From Cecembia calidifontis (lineage in GTDB: Bacteria > Bacteroidota > Bacteroidia > Cytophagales > Cyclobacteriaceae): a stretch of 64,000 nucleotides of DNA. Made by a program: the position numbers and the translations under genes. Within the stretch, counting starts at the first letter, position 1, and every line of letters begins with the position of its first letter. Under the pieces are notes generated by a model. That model made no database searches and had not been told where the DNA came from. It was given only the letters and a program-made list of their open reading frames with translations. The stretch is from positions 1,674,001-1,738,000 of the forward strand of contig NZ_SGXG01000001.1 in NCBI RefSeq assembly GCF_004216715.1. The letters are read 5' to 3'. Below are positions 33,715 through 43,352 of this stretch, piece by piece.

Positions 33715-34433
33715 TTTTTTCCGATAATTATTCCCGTTAATCCCAACATCAGCACGATGATACTGATAAAGTAGCCGAGATTTTGTCCGTCAATCACTCC
33801 CCTGGCCATACTTTGATAGTGAAAGCTTAAACTCAATTCTTCCAGGAACAAAGCAAGAGGGCTCATGACATTGAGTTGCACCAAAGCAGTAAGTCCAAAA
33901 TACATCAGGAAGGAAATAAACACCCCCCAGATAAAGGCTACCATTTGGTGAGAGGTGAGGGCTGAGCCCAATATTCCAATGGAAGCAAATACGGCACTGA
34001 TCAGGACAAGGCCTACCCAAGAACCAAAAAAACCAGCGTGGTCTATATTTCCAGGAGGATTTCCCAATTCTACCATGCTGAAATAATAAATCAATGTAGG
34101 CAAAAGGGCAATGACGATCAAAGTCAGGGCCGCCAAATACTTTGCAAGGATAATTTTTCGGATGCTTAATGGGGATGTCATGAGTAGTTCCCAGGTTCCT
34201 GATTTCTTTTCTTCAGCAATCATTTTCATCGTGATGGCCGGAATGAGAAAAATGAAAACGTAAGGTGTGTAAAAGAAAAGGGGTTCAAGGTCTGCAAATC
34301 CATATTCCAAAACAGAGGTGTCAGGGAATACCCATACAATCAAACCTATGGAGACCAAGAAAACGGATAGGATCAGATAACCACTGAGGTTACTGAAAAA
34401 TCCATTCACTTCCTTCCAGTACAATGCAAGCAT
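33711..34433 (-). CDS. gldF: Gliding motility-associated ABC transporter permease GldF
   Basis: 240 aa, an ABC-2 type permease with six hydrophobic helices. It starts LYWKEVNGFFSNLSGYLILSVFLVSIGLIVWVFPD and has the characteristic AEEKKSGTWELLMTSPLSIRKIILAKYL cytoplasmic loop that contacts the ATPase. It works with GldA and GldG. The genes are packed gldA-gldF-gldG, with 1 base between the gldA stop and this ATG and a 4-base overlap with gldG. Confidence 0.95.
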   Translation of the reverse strand: MLALYWKEVNGFFSNLSGYLILSVFLVSIGLIVWVFPDTSVLEYGFADLEPLFFYTPYVFIFLIPAITMKMIAEEKKSGTWELLMTSPLSIRKIILAKYLAALTLIVIALLPTLIYYFSMVELGNPPGNIDHAGFFGSWVGLVLISAVFASIGILGSALTSHQMVAFIWGVFISFLMYFGLTALVQLNVMSPLALFLEELSLSFHYQSMARGVIDGQNLGYFISIIVLMLGLTGIIIGKK

Positions 34434-34434
34434 A

Positions 34435-35346
34435 TCAGCTATTTTGGGTGATTTGGTGAAAAATACTTTCCAGGTTGCGCTCCTTCAATTGAATGCTCAC
34501 CAGGCTGAGGTTTCTTTCCTGTAAAAGTTGTAGGGCCTCTTTTCTGGCTACAGCGCTGTCTTCCACTTCAATGGCCATACAAGAATTGTTTCCCTCTATA
34601 AATGATACTTCTCCTAAACTAGAAAACCATTCCAGTTCGAGTTTTTCTTCCACTTCAATTAAAAGTGTGGATTTTCCTGCTTCCTTTTTCAGGTTTTTGA
34701 GCAGATCAGAGGCCACAATTTTTCCTTTATTGATGATGACCACCTTATCACATAGGGCTTCCACTTCCTGCATGATGTGGGTGCTGAGAATGAGGGTTTT
34801 GTTTTGGCTTACATCTTTGATCAGTTTTCTGATTTCCACCAACTGATTGGGATCCAGACCAGTGGTAGGTTCATCCAGGATGATGACTTCCGGGTCATGG
34901 ACCAGAGCTTTTGCCAGTCCGACCCTTTGACGGTAGCCTTTGGAGAGCTGTCCGATTTTTTTGTGGGATTCATTTTCCAGTCCACAAAGTGAAAGGAGTT
35001 CAGTTATCCTACTATCCAAAGCTTGTTTAGAAAGACCGTATAAGCCCCCAATGAAGTAAAGGAATTCCCTCACATACATGTCCAGGTATAGGGGGTTGTG
35101 CTCGGGAAGGTAGCCCACCAACTTGCTGACTTCCTTTGGCTTTTCCAATACAGAAATGCCATTGATTTTAACTTCGCCTGAATCTGGCAGCAAATAGCCG
35201 GTGGCAATTTTCATGGTGGTGGATTTTCCGGCACCGTTGGGTCCCAAAAATCCCAGAACCTGCCCTTTTTCTGCGGTAAATGATACCTCATCCAGTGCTT
35301 TTTGTTGGCCGTAAATCTTGGTCAGTCGGATAACTTCTAAGGACAT
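34435..35346 (-). CDS. gldA: Gliding motility-associated ABC transporter ATP-binding protein GldA
   Basis: 303 aa. Walker A GPNGAGKST, Q-loop region LPEHNPLYLDMYVREF, signature LSKGYRQRVGLAKAL, Walker B VIILDEPTTGLDPNQ and switch His in STHIMQEV are all intact. The length and the C-terminal ~80-residue extension match GldA. It energises the GldF/GldG membrane complex. In F. johnsoniae gldA lies away from gldFG; here all three are contiguous, as in several Cytophagales. A terminator separates it from the upstream outer-membrane protein gene, so it begins its own unit. Confidence 0.93.
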   Translation of the reverse strand: MSLEVIRLTKIYGQQKALDEVSFTAEKGQVLGFLGPNGAGKSTTMKIATGYLLPDSGEVKINGISVLEKPKEVSKLVGYLPEHNPLYLDMYVREFLYFIGGLYGLSKQALDSRITELLSLCGLENESHKKIGQLSKGYRQRVGLAKALVHDPEVIILDEPTTGLDPNQLVEIRKLIKDVSQNKTLILSTHIMQEVEALCDKVVIINKGKIVASDLLKNLKKEAGKSTLLIEVEEKLELEWFSSLGEVSFIEGNNSCMAIEVEDSAVARKEALQLLQERNLSLVSIQLKERNLESIFHQITQNS

Positions 35347-35399
35347 GCTTTCAAATTATGGGGCTAAAATAGGGAGAAATATGAAAGTCTAAAAACCAA

Positions 35400-35418
35400 A
35401 AAAGGCTTCAAAGAAGCC
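35400..35418 (-). terminator. Terminator of the DUF5686 gene
   Basis: Stem ggcttc/gaagcc (35404-35409, 35413-35418). Read leftward it is followed by a run of T residues (plus-strand A residues from about 35397). It lies between the DUF5686 stop and the gldA start. Confidence 0.65.
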
Positions 35419-35562
35419 CCAGTGAAAGAAAGTCCAGCCAAGAGCTGACTGTCTTTATTGATATTAAACCTTACAAATGCTAAGGTAGCACAGGTTTTTT
35501 GAATTTGCAAATCGGTTTTTGCTGCCTAAATACCACAAAGATTTTAAGGGGCTAAGATTCAA

Positions 35563-38208
35563 TCAGTCATCAATGCTGATATTGATAAAGCTGGCAATAC
35601 CGAAGCGAACACCACTCCTTTGGTAATTGCCGTTTTCAAACCCTGCACCCACTTCCAGGCGGAAAATGCGGAAAAGGTTATCCAAAGAATAGCCCAGTTC
35701 CCAATAATCTGGTGAGTTCTGTGTTTTCAGGTAATTGAAAAAGATATTTTCCCTAACCCCGGAAAAACGCAGCATCGGCAACTGGGTCAATAAAAACTTT
35801 CTAAACTGATAATGCACAATGGCACTCACATATTCGGTCTGGGTGCTGTATTGGTAATAATCCAGGAAGCGGTAATTCGAAGCCACTCCCATATTGGCAA
35901 ATATAGTCCTGTTTCCACCAAAGTGTTTGAAATCCATGAAATACACCCGGTTGTTGTTGAGGAAGCTGCCTGCTTTTAGGTTGAAATCCAGTTTACAGCT
36001 TACCCCAAAATTGAAGAAATGCTCGATTCCTGCTTCTACCCAATCAAAGTCTGCAGCCATAGGATCATTCAAAAAACCAGGAAGGGCTTTGGTGTAATGC
36101 ACATTGACCAATGGGGCAGAACTGTAGACGGGTCTTTTCCTTCCGTTTCTAACACTGTATTTCAATCCCGGTCTCCATTCCAGTGAGTTTTGCCAGATCA
36201 ATGCCCTGTGGTTTTGAAAAGCATTAACATCAGCCTCGATATTTTCGGGTTGATTGGGAGTATAGACCCGTTCAGGACGTCTGTACCAACTGAAATCTGA
36301 ATTGTTTTCTAAACTGCTTCTATTGGCGTAAGTAACACTTCCCCTGTAAGTCAGCGCATCATTGAACCTTTTGTAAAAATATCCCTTTACAAAATCCTGT
36401 TCATAGAGCTTCATGTAGTTTTGTCTGAGCAGCAGGGAGTAAAAGGCGTTGACCTGCTCTGAGATGGGGTTGTCCGCATTGAACTGATAAATGAATTTCC
36501 CACCGCCCAGTCCAAAACTATGTGCCTTTTCTCCTTTGGTGATTGATCTCCGTATTTCAAGCATGCCATAGGGCTGCTGGCTGGAGAATCCATACCTGAA
36601 TTCCGGTCTGAAATTCCAGGAACGCACATGGTTAGTGACCGAATCGGCCATTTTGGTGGACTTTTCTATTCTATAAAATCCTGCCAATCCAAATTTAAAG
36701 CCTTCCACTGTATTGAAGGAAAGACGGTTCATATTGGAATGGAAGCCTGCAGACCTGCCCTTACCAAAGTAATACCTGCCGCCGGTAAGGATTTCCATGG
36801 GCTGGAATTTTCTTCTGGATTGCTTGGCCACAGAATCCACTTCTGATTTTTTGGCAGCTTCTACTACTGCAAGACTATCATCTCTCCTGTATCCTTTGAT
36901 TTCCGCTTCTGTGAGTTTGACCGGCCGGATGCTGTCCCAATAGGAAAGGCTTCTTTTGGTGGCAAGGGAGTCAATACTGTATTTCCGTTCGGATATCACT
37001 TCAACATTTTCTCTTTCCTTGAGCGCTTCCTTTTCATAGGTATTGACCAACTTTCGGAAATCTTTTCTGGTCATTTTGTCCGCTTGGGCCATTTGCTCCA
37101 GGCTGCTGAGGCTTTTGTCCAGTTTGATTACATCCTTAGGGATTTCATCGACCTTTTCATCAATGATTTTGGTGTCCACGATCAGGTCAGGATTGAGGGT
37201 GACTTTGTAATCCCTTGTGGAAGCCAGATATTGGTACTCTCCTGCAAAGCCGAAAATTTTCCCTCCAAAGGTATAAGTATGAGTAGAGGGCATCCAGACA
37301 TTTTCAGCTACCGGTTGGTAGAGTTGTTTGATACCTATCTGGAATCCCAACAGAGAGGTAGTCAAGTCAAGGCTATGGATGGCCCAAAGATTTTCGATGA
37401 TGTAAATATGCCCTTCAAAAACCCGTTCCCCTTTTGATCTGGGAGTAACCCTGATTTTATTGACCATTACATCATTTTCGATAAAGGAGCCCTCATATTT
37501 AAAGCGGTAATAGGCAAAGGCAGAGGGTGACAGAGGGGAGATGGCCTCATTGATTTTTGGGTTGTAAAAACTCGTGGCCAGATAAGGGGCAGGCGAGATG
37601 TTGTTGTCGTCTCCACTTGTTCGGATGCTGATGACTTTTTCCTCAACCGTATTGGGTTGGCGGAAAGTAACCTGAGAAACCGACTCGCTGGTATAAGCTT
37701 CATTGAGTTTGAAGCCGTCTTTTTCTAGTTCTTTCTTTAGGAAAAAAGGTGCATTGGTAAGTTTACCTGTTCCTTTCAGGTAAACCATCATGCTGTACTC
37801 CTGCACCTGCAATCTATGGAATTTGGCCTTGGAGATGGCCTTGCGCATGATGGTCAGGGCAGGATCTTCCTGATTGGTTTTGACGGTAACCTCTTGCAGC
37901 GCATAAACCTGTTCCTTTAGGGTGAAATCAAGATTGACCCAATCCTCTAAGACCACAGCAGTCTGCACTTGGGTAGCAAAGCCCAGGTATTGGGCGACCA
38001 CATCATAAACTCCCTTTTTTAGCCTGAGCTCATATTCTCCATTGAGATTGGTGGGTATTCCCTCTCCCAGATTCCGAACATAAACAGAAGCAAAAGGTAG
38101 GGCTTCTCCTTTTTCATTGATTACCTTGCCCCTGATTCCTTGGGCTTTTACAATGGACGGAAAAAGTAAAATTCCACCAAGGATAAAAATGACCGTGAAG
38201 TTACGCAT
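35563..38208 (-). CDS. DUF5686-type outer membrane protein with carboxypeptidase-like regulatory domain
   Basis: 881 aa. A signal peptide (MRNFTVIFILGGILLFPSIVKAQ) is followed by a CarboxypepD_reg-like beta-sandwich (GIRGKVINEKGEALPFASVYVRN, about residues 24-110), then a long DUF5686 region beginning TNQEDPALTIMRKAISKAKFHRLQVQEYSMMVYLKG and ending in many alternating-residue strands up to the terminal aromatic-rich RSGVRFGIASFINISIDD. The C-terminal half looks like an outer-membrane beta-barrel. Function is unknown; related proteins are common in Bacteroidota and resemble TonB-dependent receptors without the plug. It has its own terminator and appears monocistronic. Confidence 0.85.
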   Translation of the reverse strand: MRNFTVIFILGGILLFPSIVKAQGIRGKVINEKGEALPFASVYVRNLGEGIPTNLNGEYELRLKKGVYDVVAQYLGFATQVQTAVVLEDWVNLDFTLKEQVYALQEVTVKTNQEDPALTIMRKAISKAKFHRLQVQEYSMMVYLKGTGKLTNAPFFLKKELEKDGFKLNEAYTSESVSQVTFRQPNTVEEKVISIRTSGDDNNISPAPYLATSFYNPKINEAISPLSPSAFAYYRFKYEGSFIENDVMVNKIRVTPRSKGERVFEGHIYIIENLWAIHSLDLTTSLLGFQIGIKQLYQPVAENVWMPSTHTYTFGGKIFGFAGEYQYLASTRDYKVTLNPDLIVDTKIIDEKVDEIPKDVIKLDKSLSSLEQMAQADKMTRKDFRKLVNTYEKEALKERENVEVISERKYSIDSLATKRSLSYWDSIRPVKLTEAEIKGYRRDDSLAVVEAAKKSEVDSVAKQSRRKFQPMEILTGGRYYFGKGRSAGFHSNMNRLSFNTVEGFKFGLAGFYRIEKSTKMADSVTNHVRSWNFRPEFRYGFSSQQPYGMLEIRRSITKGEKAHSFGLGGGKFIYQFNADNPISEQVNAFYSLLLRQNYMKLYEQDFVKGYFYKRFNDALTYRGSVTYANRSSLENNSDFSWYRRPERVYTPNQPENIEADVNAFQNHRALIWQNSLEWRPGLKYSVRNGRKRPVYSSAPLVNVHYTKALPGFLNDPMAADFDWVEAGIEHFFNFGVSCKLDFNLKAGSFLNNNRVYFMDFKHFGGNRTIFANMGVASNYRFLDYYQYSTQTEYVSAIVHYQFRKFLLTQLPMLRFSGVRENIFFNYLKTQNSPDYWELGYSLDNLFRIFRLEVGAGFENGNYQRSGVRFGIASFINISIDD

Positions 38209-38693
38209 AGTATTGGTTTAGCACCTTAAAATTAAGCACAAAAATGTTTTAAAATCCAGAATATTAAAGCTCTTTTGATTTTAAACCGGCAATACAGGGG
38301 AGGGTTTAGAAGAATGTAATAAAATCAAGTAAATCTGCCGGATTAAAGAGTATGAAATAGCAATTTTCCGAACATCCCCCATTTTGGCCGATCATACTGT
38401 AATTTTAGAATTGAAGTTTGAGGATGTTTTTTATGACCTCGATTTTCACTTTTTTAATAAAACCCAAAAATTTTAACTATTCAAAAAGTTCAAACGTTTT
38501 CGGTTGGAAATACTTTAAAGAAAATCAGGAATTTTTAACGATTAATGAAAAATACCTTTGTTCTGTTAACAGGCCTTTATCCAAAACGGCCCTGTGGCCT
38601 TTGTTAAATTTTGCAAAATAAAATTTAAACCATGATTTTAGATTTGAAATTAACTATAAAAACCAATTCGTTTTTTTCAAAACAACAAACCCT
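38209..38693. other. 485-base A/T-rich intergenic region upstream of the SusC gene
   Basis: No convincing gene is present. One 67-codon frame (38418-38621) is A/T-rich, Lys/Phe/Asn-biased and lacks family features. The region separates the divergent DUF5686 and susC genes and must contain both promoters. A near match to the -7 box (aaattttg at about 38607) lies roughly 85 bases before susC, with no well-placed -33 box. I see no clear operator palindrome. Confidence 0.5.
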
Positions 38694-41600
38694 ATGAGAA
38701 ATTATTTACAAAAATTAAAAGCATTGTCGCTGATTACCTTGCTGATGGTATTCAGTATGGCGGCGGCATTTGCACAAGGTCGGGAGATTTCAGGAACTGT
38801 CCTGGATGCGACCTTGAAGGATCCCCTGCCTGGGGTAACGGTCCTTATAAAAGGTACGACAAGAGGTACTACTACGGATCTTGATGGTAGGTTTAGGCTT
38901 ACAGTCCAGCCTGGAGATCAGGTCTTGGTTTTTTCATTTGTGGGCTTTACTACGCAGGAGTTTGCCATTGGTAACCAAAGCACATTCAATGTAGAGTTGC
39001 AGGAGGATATTCAAAGTCTTCAGGAGGCAGTGGTAATCGGTTATGGTACACAGGATAAGAAGGAAATCACCTCTGCAGTCGCTTCTGTTGGAGCAGAGCA
39101 GTTCAACAGAGGTAACTTTCCCAACCCTACGCAGTTGTTGCAAGGAAAAGTAGCCGGTCTTTCTGTAACCCGTCCAGGAGGTAACCCTAACGCTGCCCCA
39201 ACACTTCGTTTGAGAGGTATCTCTTCTTTTGGTGCCACACAATCTCCCCTGATTGTTTTGGATGGTGTCATCGGTGCCTCTATCGACGCGGTCGATCCAA
39301 ATGACATTGAATCTTTTGACGTATTGAAAGATGCTTCTGCAGCTGCGATCTATGGTACTAGAGGTGCTGCGGGTGTAATCTTGATCACCACCAAAAAAGG
39401 AGCGACCAAAAAAGGTATTTCTTCAGTGACCATCAATAGCTTCGGTTCTGCAGAACAGGCTACCAATCTTATTCCGGTTCTTTCCGCAAGAGAGTTTGTT
39501 GAAAGGGGTGGTGTTGACTTTGGACACAATACCAACTGGAGAGATGAAATACTTCAAACTGCCTACAATGGTACTGTTAACGCTTCTGTAACAGGAGGAT
39601 TTGAAAACACTTCTTTCCTAGCCTCTGTCAACTACCGTAACAATGACGGTGTGGTGATTGGAACCAACAGAGAAACTTTGAATACCAGGTTCAATTTGAA
39701 TCACGGTGCTTTGAACAACAGGTTGAGAATGAATCTTAATTTGGCGTTTACAAACACTGATGGAACCAATGTGAATGAGGAAGCAGTGCGCTATGCGACC
39801 ATTTATAACCCAACTGCTCCGATTTTTGAAAGAGATTTCAATCCTGCCGGTGAGACTGCTGCCCAAAGGGAAGCCAGATTGACCAATGCAAACAGAAATT
39901 TTGGAGGCTATTTCCAAAGATCGCTGTTTGACTTTTTCAACCCAGTGGCTTTGATCAATCAGCAAAGGTTTACTGACAATTTCCAGAATGCGCTTTATTC
40001 TTATAGGTTAGAGTTTGATTTAACAGATAAAATTACGATTGCTTCCCAGTTTTCTCAGGACAGATGGACTAGAAAAAATACCAGCTTCTTCTCCAGACAG
40101 GATTTCCAGACTGGTTTTGGTAGGTTTGGACAGGCCGGTCAAAATGTAGAAAGCAGAAATACTACAGTTTGGAACGGAACTGTACGTTTCGAAGATGAAA
40201 TTGCTGATAGGTTGAACTTCACCTTCTTATTGGGTGGTGAGACCCAGATTTTTGAAGAAAGCAGGCTATGGGCAGCATCTACCAGGTTCCTGTTTGACCA
40301 AGGGCCGAACAACTTAGGTGCCGGTGGTTTAAGATTTGGTCCAGGTACAGATTTAAGGTCTGAGGCCCAGAGATCCGTATTGAATTCATTGTTTGGTAGG
40401 GCAAACTTCAATTACAATAATACTTATTTCTTCTCTGCATCCTTAAGGGCTGAAACATTCTCCGGCTTCGGTAGAGAAAATCAAACAGGTCTTTTCCCAG
40501 CATTAAGTGCCGGTGCTGACTTTACCCAAATTTTTGATATGGGTATTTTTAACCAGTTCAAACCAAGAGCTTCATTTGGTGTGGTAGGTCAGTTGCCTCC
40601 ATCCCCAACTTTGGCTTTGGGTGTGTTTGGAAATGGGAACAGAATCCCTTTGAACCCTGATGATCCGGTTAACTCTGTCTTTGTGGGTATCAATCAATTG
40701 TCAAACCCCAACCCTCAGTTGAAATGGGAGACTACCCGTGAATTTACTGTAGGATTGGACTTTGGCCTTTGGAACGGTAAGGTAACCGGTCAGATGGACT
40801 ATTACAGAAGGAGAATTGCGGATTTGATTTTCAATGTTGAGGTGCCCATTGGAGCTCCTAACGAATTCTTCCCTGGCAACTTCTACACAGCGCCTACTAT
40901 TTGGGCCAATTTGGCTGACTTGACTTCTGGAGGTTTTGAATTTTTGACAAGCGTGAACAACATCAATCTGGGGAATGGTATCAATTGGACACCTAGCTTG
41001 AATTTCACAATTTACCAAAGAGCAAGAATTGGAAATATTGGAGTTGGTTCAATCGGTCTTCCTGAAATCAGGAGAGCTACCCCCGGAGCTCCGGGCCAGA
41101 ACAATAACCCAATTGTTTGGAACAAAGAAGGCCAAAGGGTAGGTGACTTTTGGGGTCCAAGGTTATTGGGCCTAACAGAAGGAGGGGAATATATCCTTTC
41201 AGGTGAAAACCCTGATGAATTTGAAAGGTTGGGTAACGGTTTACCAACAGGGGACTTTGGATTTTCGAACTCATTCACCTATGGTAATTGGGATTTGAAC
41301 TTCCTGGCAAGGGGTAGCTTTGGTCACCTGATTTACAATTCTTTTAGGGGCTTCTATGAAAATGCGGATGGGGCATCCAATACTTGGAATTCCGTCTTAA
41401 CACGAAACACTCCAACCAATCCATTGGTTACATCTACACCAACTTTCTCTGATTTGTATTTGGAACGTGGGGATTTTATTAGGTTGGATAACCTTCAAAT
41501 AGGTTACAACTTTCCTACAAGGTCAGCTAACCTAAACAATTTAAGGGTTTATGGTGGTGTGCAAAATCTCTTTACCATTACTCAGTTCTCTGGTGTAGAT

Positions 41601-41729
41601 CCTGAGGTGAGATGGGAAGATACTCCTGATGCATTTACGAGAGATCCATTAGCTCCGGGTCTGGAAAGAAGAAACACTTACTTCTTACCGAGAATTTGGA
41701 CTATGGGATTAACACTTACATTTAAATAA
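38694..41729 (+). CDS. SusC/RagA family TonB-linked outer membrane protein
   Basis: 1011 aa. Signal peptide ending AAAFAQ, a CarboxypepD_reg-like N-terminal domain (EISGTVLDATLKDPLPGVTVLIKGTTRGTTTDLDGRF), the SusC signature around LQEAVVIGYGTQDKKEITSAV, then the plug (LLQGKVAGLSVTRPGG, LRLRGISSF, LIVLDGV, IESFDVLKDASAAAIYGTRGAAGVILITTKKG) and a 22-strand barrel ending in LTLTFK with a terminal aromatic strand. It imports a bound ligand across the outer membrane with TonB energy. The next gene is its SusD partner, 18 bases downstream. The ligand is unknown; the following genes suggest a non-polysaccharide substrate. Confidence 0.95.
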   Translation: MRNYLQKLKALSLITLLMVFSMAAAFAQGREISGTVLDATLKDPLPGVTVLIKGTTRGTTTDLDGRFRLTVQPGDQVLVFSFVGFTTQEFAIGNQSTFNVELQEDIQSLQEAVVIGYGTQDKKEITSAVASVGAEQFNRGNFPNPTQLLQGKVAGLSVTRPGGNPNAAPTLRLRGISSFGATQSPLIVLDGVIGASIDAVDPNDIESFDVLKDASAAAIYGTRGAAGVILITTKKGATKKGISSVTINSFGSAEQATNLIPVLSAREFVERGGVDFGHNTNWRDEILQTAYNGTVNASVTGGFENTSFLASVNYRNNDGVVIGTNRETLNTRFNLNHGALNNRLRMNLNLAFTNTDGTNVNEEAVRYATIYNPTAPIFERDFNPAGETAAQREARLTNANRNFGGYFQRSLFDFFNPVALINQQRFTDNFQNALYSYRLEFDLTDKITIASQFSQDRWTRKNTSFFSRQDFQTGFGRFGQAGQNVESRNTTVWNGTVRFEDEIADRLNFTFLLGGETQIFEESRLWAASTRFLFDQGPNNLGAGGLRFGPGTDLRSEAQRSVLNSLFGRANFNYNNTYFFSASLRAETFSGFGRENQTGLFPALSAGADFTQIFDMGIFNQFKPRASFGVVGQLPPSPTLALGVFGNGNRIPLNPDDPVNSVFVGINQLSNPNPQLKWETTREFTVGLDFGLWNGKVTGQMDYYRRRIADLIFNVEVPIGAPNEFFPGNFYTAPTIWANLADLTSGGFEFLTSVNNINLGNGINWTPSLNFTIYQRARIGNIGVGSIGLPEIRRATPGAPGQNNNPIVWNKEGQRVGDFWGPRLLGLTEGGEYILSGENPDEFERLGNGLPTGDFGFSNSFTYGNWDLNFLARGSFGHLIYNSFRGFYENADGASNTWNSVLTRNTPTNPLVTSTPTFSDLYLERGDFIRLDNLQIGYNFPTRSANLNNLRVYGGVQNLFTITQFSGVDPEVRWEDTPDAFTRDPLAPGLERRNTYFLPRIWTMGLTLTFK

Positions 41730-41747
41730 CATAAACTCAAAAAATAT

Positions 41748-43244
41748 ATGTTACGATCGATTAAAACTTTATGTGTGGGAGGCCTGGTGGCTATGACCAT
41801 GGGGTCTTGTTGGGAATTGGAGCAGGAGGTGCTTACGGGGCTTACGCAAGAGCAGTTGAATGCAAATGTTACCCCTGAGCTGATCGAGGTATTAAAGCAG
41901 TCTGCCTACGGGGCGGTTGTAGCTGCTGGATATGGGTCGCACGGAGGCCTTTACAGTATCAATGAGGTTTCTTCAGATCAAATAGCGATTCCTCAAAAAG
42001 GTGCTGACTGGGAAGACGGAGGGATTTGGCTGAGAGCACACAGACATACCTGGCTTTCTGTAGATGGTCCATATAACGGTTCATGGCAACAGGCATTCAG
42101 GATTGTTGGCGAATGTAACCTACTCTTGTCTCAGTATCCTGATTTGGAAGAGTTGGGAGCTGAACTCAGGGTATTGAGGGCATTTGGTTATCTGTTGTTG
42201 ATAGACAATTTTGGTAACGTTCCTATCATAAGAGAAACTGACAGAGGAGGTGCTCCTGCCCAGAATACCAGACAAGAAGTCTTTGCTTTCATAGAAAGTT
42301 CTGTCCTTGAGAATGTGGACAAACTTACTAAAAACAATACCAGGAATAACCTGAATTATTGGACAGCCCACATGATTTTGGCAAAATTGTACCTCAACGC
42401 TGAAGTCTATACGGGAACTGCCAGGTGGGCAGATGCAGAGAGGGTATTGGATGTAATTATCAATGAAGGGCCATATTCTTTATCGCCTAATTTCTTCAGT
42501 AATTTTGCTTCCAACAACTCCAACTCTCCTGAGAATATGTTTACGATTCCTTATGATGCAAACAATGCTGAAGGTTTCAACATTCATCAAATGACTTTCC
42601 ATTACAGCTCCCAGCAGACGTTCGAGTTGCAGGAACAGCCTTGGAATGGATATGTAGCGTTGGAAGAGTTTTACAACAGTTATGAAGATGGAGATGTTCG
42701 CAAAGCCAGCTTGAGAGAAGGACCACAGTTCAGATCTGATGGGGTTACACCTATTATTGATGACGCTGTTGAAGCGACTGACCCGGATGGCCCTGAAATC
42801 AACTTTACTCCGTTTATTAACCAATTAGCTCCAAATGCTTGGAGACAGGCAGGAACAAGGATCAACAAATTTGAGATCCCATTGGGCTCTGCGCCAAGCT
42901 TAAACAATGACTTCCCAATCTATAGGTATGCGGATGTGTTATTGATGAAAGCAGAGGCCGCCTGGAGACAAGGAAACAATGCTGTTGCCTTACAATTTGT
43001 CAATCAATTAAGGGACCGAGCAAATGTACCTCCGCTTACTACCATCAATGCTGACGTATTGTTGGCAGAAAGGGGGAGAGAGTTATTTGCCGAGGGTCAT
43101 AGAAGATCCGACTTGATCCGATTTGGCAGGTTCAATGCTCCTTGGTGGGAAAAGGCAGCTTCTCAACCTTTCAGAAATCTGTTTCCAATTCCTGAGAACC
43201 AGTTGCAGGCCAATCCTAACTTGAGACAAAACCCAGGTTATTAA
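41748..43244 (+). CDS. SusD/RagB family nutrient-binding lipoprotein
   Basis: 498 aa. Lipoprotein signal (LCVGGLVAMTMGSC, lipidated Cys about residue 21), TPR-like N-terminal helices (LRVLRAFGYLLLIDNFGNVPIIRETD is a SusD signature) and the C-terminal RagB/SusD domain (YRYADVLLMKAEAAWRQGNNAVALQFVNQLRDRANVPPL and FAEGHRRSDLIRFGRF). It forms the hinged lid over the SusC barrel at the cell surface. It is directly coupled to the upstream susC and followed by a strong hairpin. Confidence 0.96.
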   Translation: MLRSIKTLCVGGLVAMTMGSCWELEQEVLTGLTQEQLNANVTPELIEVLKQSAYGAVVAAGYGSHGGLYSINEVSSDQIAIPQKGADWEDGGIWLRAHRHTWLSVDGPYNGSWQQAFRIVGECNLLLSQYPDLEELGAELRVLRAFGYLLLIDNFGNVPIIRETDRGGAPAQNTRQEVFAFIESSVLENVDKLTKNNTRNNLNYWTAHMILAKLYLNAEVYTGTARWADAERVLDVIINEGPYSLSPNFFSNFASNNSNSPENMFTIPYDANNAEGFNIHQMTFHYSSQQTFELQEQPWNGYVALEEFYNSYEDGDVRKASLREGPQFRSDGVTPIIDDAVEATDPDGPEINFTPFINQLAPNAWRQAGTRINKFEIPLGSAPSLNNDFPIYRYADVLLMKAEAAWRQGNNAVALQFVNQLRDRANVPPLTTINADVLLAERGRELFAEGHRRSDLIRFGRFNAPWWEKAASQPFRNLFPIPENQLQANPNLRQNPGY

Positions 43245-43265
43245 TCCTTTGGTCTATATAATTTC

Positions 43266-43297
43266 AAAAAGAAGTGCACCACCGTGCGCTTCTTTTT
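43266..43297 (+). terminator. Terminator-like hairpin after susD
   Basis: Stem 43266-43279 / 43284-43297 (14 pairs with one G-U), loop cacc, T-rich descending arm then aatttt. It lies 21 bases after the susD stop and 55 bases before the first VCBS gene, so it may attenuate rather than fully block transcription into the downstream genes. Confidence 0.75.
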
Positions 43298-43352
43298 AAT
43301 TTTGGGGCATTCATAAATAAATGAATAAAATTGACACAAACCTGGCAGGTTT

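Noticed and set aside
38418..38621. 67-codon frame upstream of susC
   Set aside because: A/T-rich with Lys, Asn and Phe bias, no homology features and no ribosome-binding site; treated as intergenic.
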